From Apilactobacillus bombintestini (GTDB lineage: Bacteria > Bacillota > Bacilli > Lactobacillales > Lactobacillaceae): DNA of 64,000 nt. The notes below the pieces were generated by a model. That model was not told the origin of the DNA and did not search any database. It saw only the letters and a program-made list of their open reading frames with translations. The stretch spans positions 806,001 through 870,000 of the forward strand of contig NZ_CP032626.1 of the NCBI RefSeq assembly GCF_003627035.1. Direction: 5' to 3'. The position numbers were made by a program, and so were the translations under genes. This document shows, one piece after another, positions 60,006-64,000 of this stretch; positions within the stretch are counted from its first letter, which is position 1; each line of letters opens with the position of its first letter.

Positions 60006-60383
60006 TTATTTTTTAAACATTTTAAAGCCAGCTCCAGCAACTTTTTCCATAAAAGATTTTTTATTTCTGTTTTGGAATTTTTTGGTTAAGTTTTGAGTTG
60101 CTTCGTTTAAATCACTAACACTTTGACCAACATCAGCAGCAGCTCTATAAACTGGATCTAAAACATTAACTTTTTCATCAATATCTTTGATTAAAGAATT
60201 TGAGCTAGCCATGATGTCTTCTGCTTGTTTAGATATTACATCAACATCTTGTGAAATGGAATTAATATTTCTATTAACTTCATCCACAGTTTTTGATAAT
60301 TTAATAAGCACAATCGCTAAGCTAACTGCAATAATCAAAAAGGCAATTGCAGCAATCATACCTGCTAGTTCTCCCATTGTCAT
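60006..60383 (-). CDS. ytxG: DUF948/YtxG-family membrane protein
   Basis: A 125-aa protein. One N-terminal membrane helix (about residues 5-28) is followed by a coiled-coil-like region with repeated Ser/Asn/Asp (VDEVNRNINSISQDVDVISKQ) resembling methyl-accepting-type helices. The tail is basic (NRNKKSFMEKVAGAGFKMFKK). This is typical DUF948/YtxG. Function is unknown. The start at 60383 has AGGAGG 6 bases upstream. It lies 14 bases before ytxH. Confidence 0.85.
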   Translation of the reverse strand: MTMGELAGMIAAIAFLIIAVSLAIVLIKLSKTVDEVNRNINSISQDVDVISKQAEDIMASSNSLIKDIDEKVNVLDPVYRAAADVGQSVSDLNEATQNLTKKFQNRNKKSFMEKVAGAGFKMFKK

Positions 60384-60455
60384 GCAACTCCTCCTTACTT
60401 GTTTACTTACTTATAAGAATAGCATTTTAACCCTAATTTGACAATTAGTTGCATC

Positions 60456-61049
60456 TTAATCTTTCCACCATTCATCAAAACGGTCATATAAATTTTTGAT
60501 TGCGTTTCCTCGATGGCTAATTTCATTTTTTTCATGTTCAGACATTTCTGCTAAAGTTTTACCTTTGGATTTAACAAAAAATAATGGATCATAGCCAAAC
60601 CCATTTGCTCCTCTTGGGGAATCTAATATTTCACCTTCAATAGTTCCATAAACCACCAATTTATCCTTTTGATGATTTAATAAAACTAAACAAGTAACAA
60701 ATCTAGCAGATCTATCATCTTTGCCTTCAAGATTCTTTAATAATTTTATATTATTGGCCTTATCATCATGATCACCTGCATATCTTGCTGAATGAATTCC
60801 AGGTTCTCCATTTAAGGCATCAACTTCTAATCCAGAATCATCAGCAAGAACTGGTAATTTAGTCTGTTCATAAACAGCCTTTGCTTTGATAGTCGCATTT
60901 TCCTCAAAAGAATTACCATTCTCATCTATTTTGTTAATTTCTGGAAAATCAGCTAAAGTTTTGAAAGTAATGTTTTTTGCATCAAACATTTCCTTAAATT
61001 CTCTAGCTTTATTCTGATTGTTAGTTGCAATTACTATAGTATTAGACAT
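60456..61049 (-). CDS. rdgB: XTP/dITP pyrophosphatase
   Basis: A 197-aa HAM1/RdgB house-cleaning enzyme that removes deaminated purine nucleotides. Signatures are VIATNNQNKAREF at the start, the metal site ENATIKAKA and LADDSGLEVDALNGEPGIHSARYAG, and the specificity segment GFGYDPLFF with SHRGNAI near the end. The ATG overlaps the stop of murI in TAATG, so translation is coupled, as in Bacillus racE-ysnA. Confidence 0.95.
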   Translation of the reverse strand: MSNTIVIATNNQNKAREFKEMFDAKNITFKTLADFPEINKIDENGNSFEENATIKAKAVYEQTKLPVLADDSGLEVDALNGEPGIHSARYAGDHDDKANNIKLLKNLEGKDDRSARFVTCLVLLNHQKDKLVVYGTIEGEILDSPRGANGFGYDPLFFVKSKGKTLAEMSEHEKNEISHRGNAIKNLYDRFDEWWKD

Positions 61050-61861
61050 TAGGATTCCTCCAATTTGTTTAATGCAATGTGTTCAACATTTACTTCTCTT
61101 TTCAACCAATCTTTAGCTACTAATTTAAATTTATCTACATCCCCTGTAGTATAAAATTCATATTTAGCTACATTATCTTTTTTATTAAATAATTTTTGTT
61201 CAGATAAGGTGTTTTCTATTTGTTTAACTGTTTCATATCCAGGATCAATTAAATTAACATCGTCACCCATAGCATTTTGAATTAAATGACGCATGATAGG
61301 AAAATGTGTACATCCCATTATCAAAGTATCGATATCATTTTTCTTCATGTCAGATAAATCATTATCTACTTCTTTTTGATCCTCTGCTGTCTTATAATGT
61401 TGTGCTTCCACCATGGGAATAAATTTAGGACAACCTTCAGAATATATCTTAACTTTATTATTTAATTTATTAATTGCTTTATTGTAAGCACCACTTTTTA
61501 CAGTTCCATTTGTGGCTATTATTCCAATTCTATTAGTTTTTGTTGTTTTTAATGCTGCAATACTACCTGGCTCAATCACACCAATAACTGGAATATCTAA
61601 ATTATCACGTAAATAATTTAATGCATGCGCCGTAGCAGTATTACAAGCAATTACTAACATTTTAATTTTTTTATTCATTAGGAACTTTGAAATTTGCTTA
61701 GAATATTTTCTTATCTCTTTAGGAGTTTTTTCACCATAAGGTAATCTAGCTTCATCCCCAAAATATATGATATTTTCGTTAGGCATTTGTTCCATAGCCA
61801 CTTTGGCTACTGACAAGCCACCTACACCTGAATCCATGAATCCAATCGAACCATTATTCAA
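61049..61861 (-). CDS. murI: glutamate racemase
   Basis: A 270-aa cofactor-independent racemase that supplies D-Glu for peptidoglycan. The catalytic cysteines are in ACNTATAH (Cys73) and GCTHFP (Cys184), with DSGVGGLSV at the N-terminus and GDEARLPYG near residue 35-43. These separate it from the aspartate racemase at 17985. The start is TTG 61861 with AAGGA 7 bases upstream. It is the first gene of murI-rdgB and probably of ytxG-ytxH. Confidence 0.95.
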   Translation of the reverse strand: MNNGSIGFMDSGVGGLSVAKVAMEQMPNENIIYFGDEARLPYGEKTPKEIRKYSKQISKFLMNKKIKMLVIACNTATAHALNYLRDNLDIPVIGVIEPGSIAALKTTKTNRIGIIATNGTVKSGAYNKAINKLNNKVKIYSEGCPKFIPMVEAQHYKTAEDQKEVDNDLSDMKKNDIDTLIMGCTHFPIMRHLIQNAMGDDVNLIDPGYETVKQIENTLSEQKLFNKKDNVAKYEFYTTGDVDKFKLVAKDWLKREVNVEHIALNKLEES

Positions 61862-62030
61862 AGCTTAATCCTTCTTTCCTAATTAACGCTACTATACATA
61901 TTATCATTATTTTACCCATCTATCATAATTTATGAACCATATATTTTAAATTTTATTTTTTACTATATATAATTTATACTAAAATTATAATATAATGAAT
62001 TTGTAAATTATGAATTGAGGTTAATGACGT

Positions 62031-62516
62031 ATGGATAACAATCTTTACAATAAAATAATGGGAAATACTTCAACTAGTTCATATTGGGGTCAAGAATTTT
62101 TACGTGACGTGTTACTTACCGATTTACTTGGTAGTGATACTCATAGCATTCTTTACTGGGCTGGTAAAAAAATGGCCAGAAAATTTCCTCTTAAAGATGC
62201 TCTAGATACTACAAAATTCTTTAAGCAATCTGGATTAGGAGAATTAAGTTTAATTTCCGAAAACAAGCATGAAATTAAGTGGAATTTAAGCGGTGAAATT
62301 GTTGCATCCAGAATTGAAGCTAATCCAGATGCAGACTTTATGTTTGAAGCAGGATTCTTATCTCAAATAGCACAACAACAATTAGGAGTAATTGCTGAAG
62401 CTGAAATGAATCCAAAAGAAGAAAAAAATGGTAATGTGTTGATTCGTGTTCACATGGATCCTAAGCACGCTGCTCCTATGTATGATGATCTCCCAGAATT
62501 TAAGTTAAGAAAATAA
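62031..62516 (+). CDS. yslB: YslB/DUF2507-family protein
   Basis: A 161-aa soluble protein of the DUF2507/YslB family with the V4R-like fold: RDVLLTDLLGSDTHSILYWAGKKMARKFP (about residues 25-53), FFKQSGLGELSL, and FMFEAGFLSQIAQQQLGVIAEAE (about 104-126). V4R domains often bind small hydrophobic ligands, but none is known here. The start has GAGG upstream. It is convergent with trxA and lies near murI, as in Bacilli. Confidence 0.85.
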   Translation: MDNNLYNKIMGNTSTSSYWGQEFLRDVLLTDLLGSDTHSILYWAGKKMARKFPLKDALDTTKFFKQSGLGELSLISENKHEIKWNLSGEIVASRIEANPDADFMFEAGFLSQIAQQQLGVIAEAEMNPKEEKNGNVLIRVHMDPKHAAPMYDDLPEFKLRK

Positions 62517-62552
62517 AAAAAAGCACTAGATTAAAAATCTAGTGCTTTTTAT
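62515..62552. terminator. bidirectional terminator between yslB and trxA
   Basis: AAAAAGCACTAGATT and AATCTAGTGCTTTTT flank an AAA loop, with T-runs on both strands. Confidence 0.92.
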
Positions 62553-62558
62553 TTATCG

Positions 62559-62870
62559 TTATAGGTATTGGTTTAATACCTTAGCTAATTGTTCTTTACT
62601 GTGGTATCCTACAATGCTGTCTTTAACTTCTCCATCTTTCTTAATTAATAAAGTTGGAATACTCATGATACCAAACTTTTGTGGAGTTTCAGGATTTTGG
62701 TCAACATCCATCTTGTTAAATGTAACCTTGTCACCCATTTCTTCTGATAATTGTTCTACAACAGGTGATTGCATACGGCATGGACCACACCATGTTGCCC
62801 AAAAGTCTGTTAAAGTAACGCCTTCGCTAGTGTCTTTTTCAAATGTGTTATCTGTAGTTTCTGAAACCAT
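62559..62870 (-). CDS. trxA: thioredoxin (canonical WCGPC)
   Basis: A 103-aa thioredoxin with active site ATWCGPCR (Cys28, Cys31), the buried Asp in TLTDFWA, and cis-Pro in SIPTLLI. Length is normal. It reduces ribonucleotide reductase and other disulfide enzymes together with thioredoxin reductase. The start has AGGAGG upstream. It lies 117 bases after a very similar second thioredoxin, and no terminator separates them clearly. Confidence 0.95.
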   Translation of the reverse strand: MVSETTDNTFEKDTSEGVTLTDFWATWCGPCRMQSPVVEQLSEEMGDKVTFNKMDVDQNPETPQKFGIMSIPTLLIKKDGEVKDSIVGYHSKEQLAKVLNQYL

Positions 62871-62987
62871 TTATACTACCTCCTAGTTATTGTGATTAAA
62901 ATCATATTTATAATTCATGATAATTATGTTTTATACAAAATAATTGTACATTAACATGATATTTATCTCAATTATTAAGCTTATCTT

Positions 62988-63299
62988 TTATAAATATTCA
63001 TTTAAAATAGTGTTTAATTGATTTTTTGTATGCATTCCCACGATAGTATCTACTACTTCACCATCTTTTTTAATTAATAAAGTTGGAATACTCATAATGC
63101 CAAATTTTTCAGCTGTTTTCTCATTTTTATCAATATCTATTTTATTAAAAGTAACTTTGTCCCCCATCTCTTCATCTAGATCTTCAATGATGGGAGCTTG
63201 CATTTTGCATGGTGCACACCATGTGGCATAAAAATCGGTTAATACTAATCCTTTTTCGGTATCTTTTTCAAATGTATTATCTGTAGTTTCTTTAATCAT
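62988..63299 (-). CDS. trxA: second thioredoxin with variant WCAPC active site
   Basis: A 103-aa paralogue of the neighbouring trxA. It shares most of its sequence (ETTDNTFEKDT, GDKVTFNK, KFGIMSIPTLLIKKDGEV). The active site is ATWCAPCK (Cys28, Cys31), Ala replacing Gly. That change is expected to shift redox potential or partner choice modestly. The pair looks like a tandem duplication. AAGGAGG precedes the ATG. It is probably the first gene of the two-gene unit. Confidence 0.93.
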   Translation of the reverse strand: MIKETTDNTFEKDTEKGLVLTDFYATWCAPCKMQAPIIEDLDEEMGDKVTFNKIDIDKNEKTAEKFGIMSIPTLLIKKDGEVVDTIVGMHTKNQLNTILNEYL

Positions 63300-63415
63300 G
63301 AAAAATACCTCCTTGTTTTCTTATTAAAAGTAAGTGTAACATATAACAATCGTAATTCAAGAATTATATCTTACACAAACTAATTTTATTATGAAAAAAG
63401 ATTTATATTAATAAA

Positions 63416-63446
63416 AAGACCTCTAAATAGCATTTAGAGGTCTTTT
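63416..63446 (-). terminator. mutS2 terminator
   Basis: AAAGACCTCTAAAT and ATTTAGAGGTCTTT pair around GCT, with a T-run on the minus strand. Confidence 0.92.
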
Positions 63447-63458
63447 ATTGTATATAAT

Positions 63459-64000
63459 CTATCTCAATTTAACAACCGTAGAACCATCTCCACCAGCATT
63501 TGCTGGAGAATATCCAAAACTAGCCACTCTACGATCTTTATTTAATAACTTAGTAACTCCTTCACGCAAAGCACCTGTTCCCTTTCCGTGAATAATAGTT
63601 ACTGAAGGATATCCCGCTAAAACAGCAGAATCTAAATATTGATCTACTTCATGCATAGCTTCTTCATAGCGATGTCCACGTAAATCTAATTTCGTTGATA
63701 ATCCACTAGATGAAGTTCTTCTTACCTTAGTATTAAAGCGTTTTTCATCATTATCCACTTTAATTTTTTCTAAGTCACTTTCTGGTATCTTCATCTTCAA
63801 GATACCTAATTGAACTTCCCAGTTATTATTATCCAACTTTTTAACTAGCACACCTCGTTGTCCATAAGATTTAACTTTAACATCGTCACCCTTATGAAAA
63901 TTATGTTGTGCTTTAGCTCGCTTGAGAACACGATTATGTGTAAGGTCCACATCATGTCGTAAGGCATTTAATTGTCCTTGGGCATCAATTAATTCATTTT
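63459..64000 (-). CDS. mutS2: MutS2/RqcU C-terminal part (runs off the window)
   Basis: The last 180 codons of MutS2. A coiled-coil tail (HDVDLTHNRVLKRAKAQHNF) is followed by a KOW-like beta domain (GDDVKVKSYGQRGVLVKKL, about 50 residues) and a C-terminal Smr endonuclease domain with LDLRGHRYEEAM and IIHGKGTGALREGV, the two hallmark Smr motifs. MutS2 proteins act on collided ribosomes and on recombination intermediates. The ATPase domain lies outside. It is upstream of trxA, as in Bacillus. Confidence 0.93.
   Translation of the reverse strand, partial: NELIDAQGQLNALRHDVDLTHNRVLKRAKAQHNFHKGDDVKVKSYGQRGVLVKKLDNNNWEVQLGILKMKIPESDLEKIKVDNDEKRFNTKVRRTSSSGLSTKLDLRGHRYEEAMHEVDQYLDSAVLAGYPSVTIIHGKGTGALREGVTKLLNKDRRVASFGYSPANAGGDGSTVVKLR

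Overview
The window is an AT-rich stretch of chromosome from a low-GC Gram-positive bacterium in the Lactobacillaceae. The grounds are AGGAGG-type ribosome sites that match the 16S 3' end, T-box and SMK (SAM-III) leaders, an L-Lys/D-Asp peptidoglycan gene set, and Bacillus-like gene order throughout (ytpP-ytpR-sftA-murC, hit-ecsAB, yhaON-prsA, comG-ytxK-ackA, racE-rdgB-ytxGH-ccpA, yslB-trxA-mutS2). An Apilactobacillus- or Fructilactobacillus-like genus is my inference from the overall impression and was not tested. Almost all of it is core genome. I see no prophage, insertion sequence, CRISPR array, restriction-modification system or toxin-antitoxin locus.

Layout. 1-5.3 kb: start of murC, the soluble DNA translocase sftA, ytpR, ytpP and trmB, the last behind a promoter and leader terminator. 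5.3-12.8 kb: ecsAB, hit, a YhaH-like protein, the foldase prsA, and the SbcCD-like pair yhaN/yhaO. 12.9-17.1 kb: a class A penicillin-binding protein, argS under an Arg T-box, and tRNA-Gly. 18-23.4 kb: asnB-murE-aslA-racD, which reads as a D-Asp/D-Asn cross-bridge cassette. 23.6-31.9 kb: a UvrA paralogue, mscL, a deoxynucleoside kinase, pepV, nnrD and a MurJ-type flippase. 32-38.2 kb: leuS under a Leu T-box, mnmM, an MFS exporter, and metK under an SMK box. 38.3-44.6 kb: a full rRNA operon, read leftward as 16S-23S-5S followed by 12 tRNAs, with two promoters and both RNA-processing stalks. 44.7-51.6 kb: cyclophilin, DedA, the yutF/yutD/yunD group and an amino acid permease. 51.8-57.4 kb: ackA, ytxK and a complete comGA-GG competence pseudopilus operon behind an exact TACGAATA competence box. 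57.5-64 kb: yebC, ccpA with its own cre site, ytxH/ytxG, rdgB, murI, yslB, two tandem thioredoxins and the 3' end of mutS2.

Themes. Cell-wall synthesis recurs: murC, PBP, murE, aslA, racD, asnB, murI and a MurJ-like flippase. RNA-level control is dense: two T-boxes, one SAM-III riboswitch and one unassigned trmB leader. Two comG genes are too short to be found by a simple ORF scan (comGE, comGG). comGE has no ATG, GTG or TTG start compatible with its prepilin signal. The tRNA-Phe gene carries a mismatch in its acceptor stem. I found no convincing new defence or mobile system. The best leads are the comGE start, the trmB leader, the tRNA-Phe mismatch and the D-Asx cassette.
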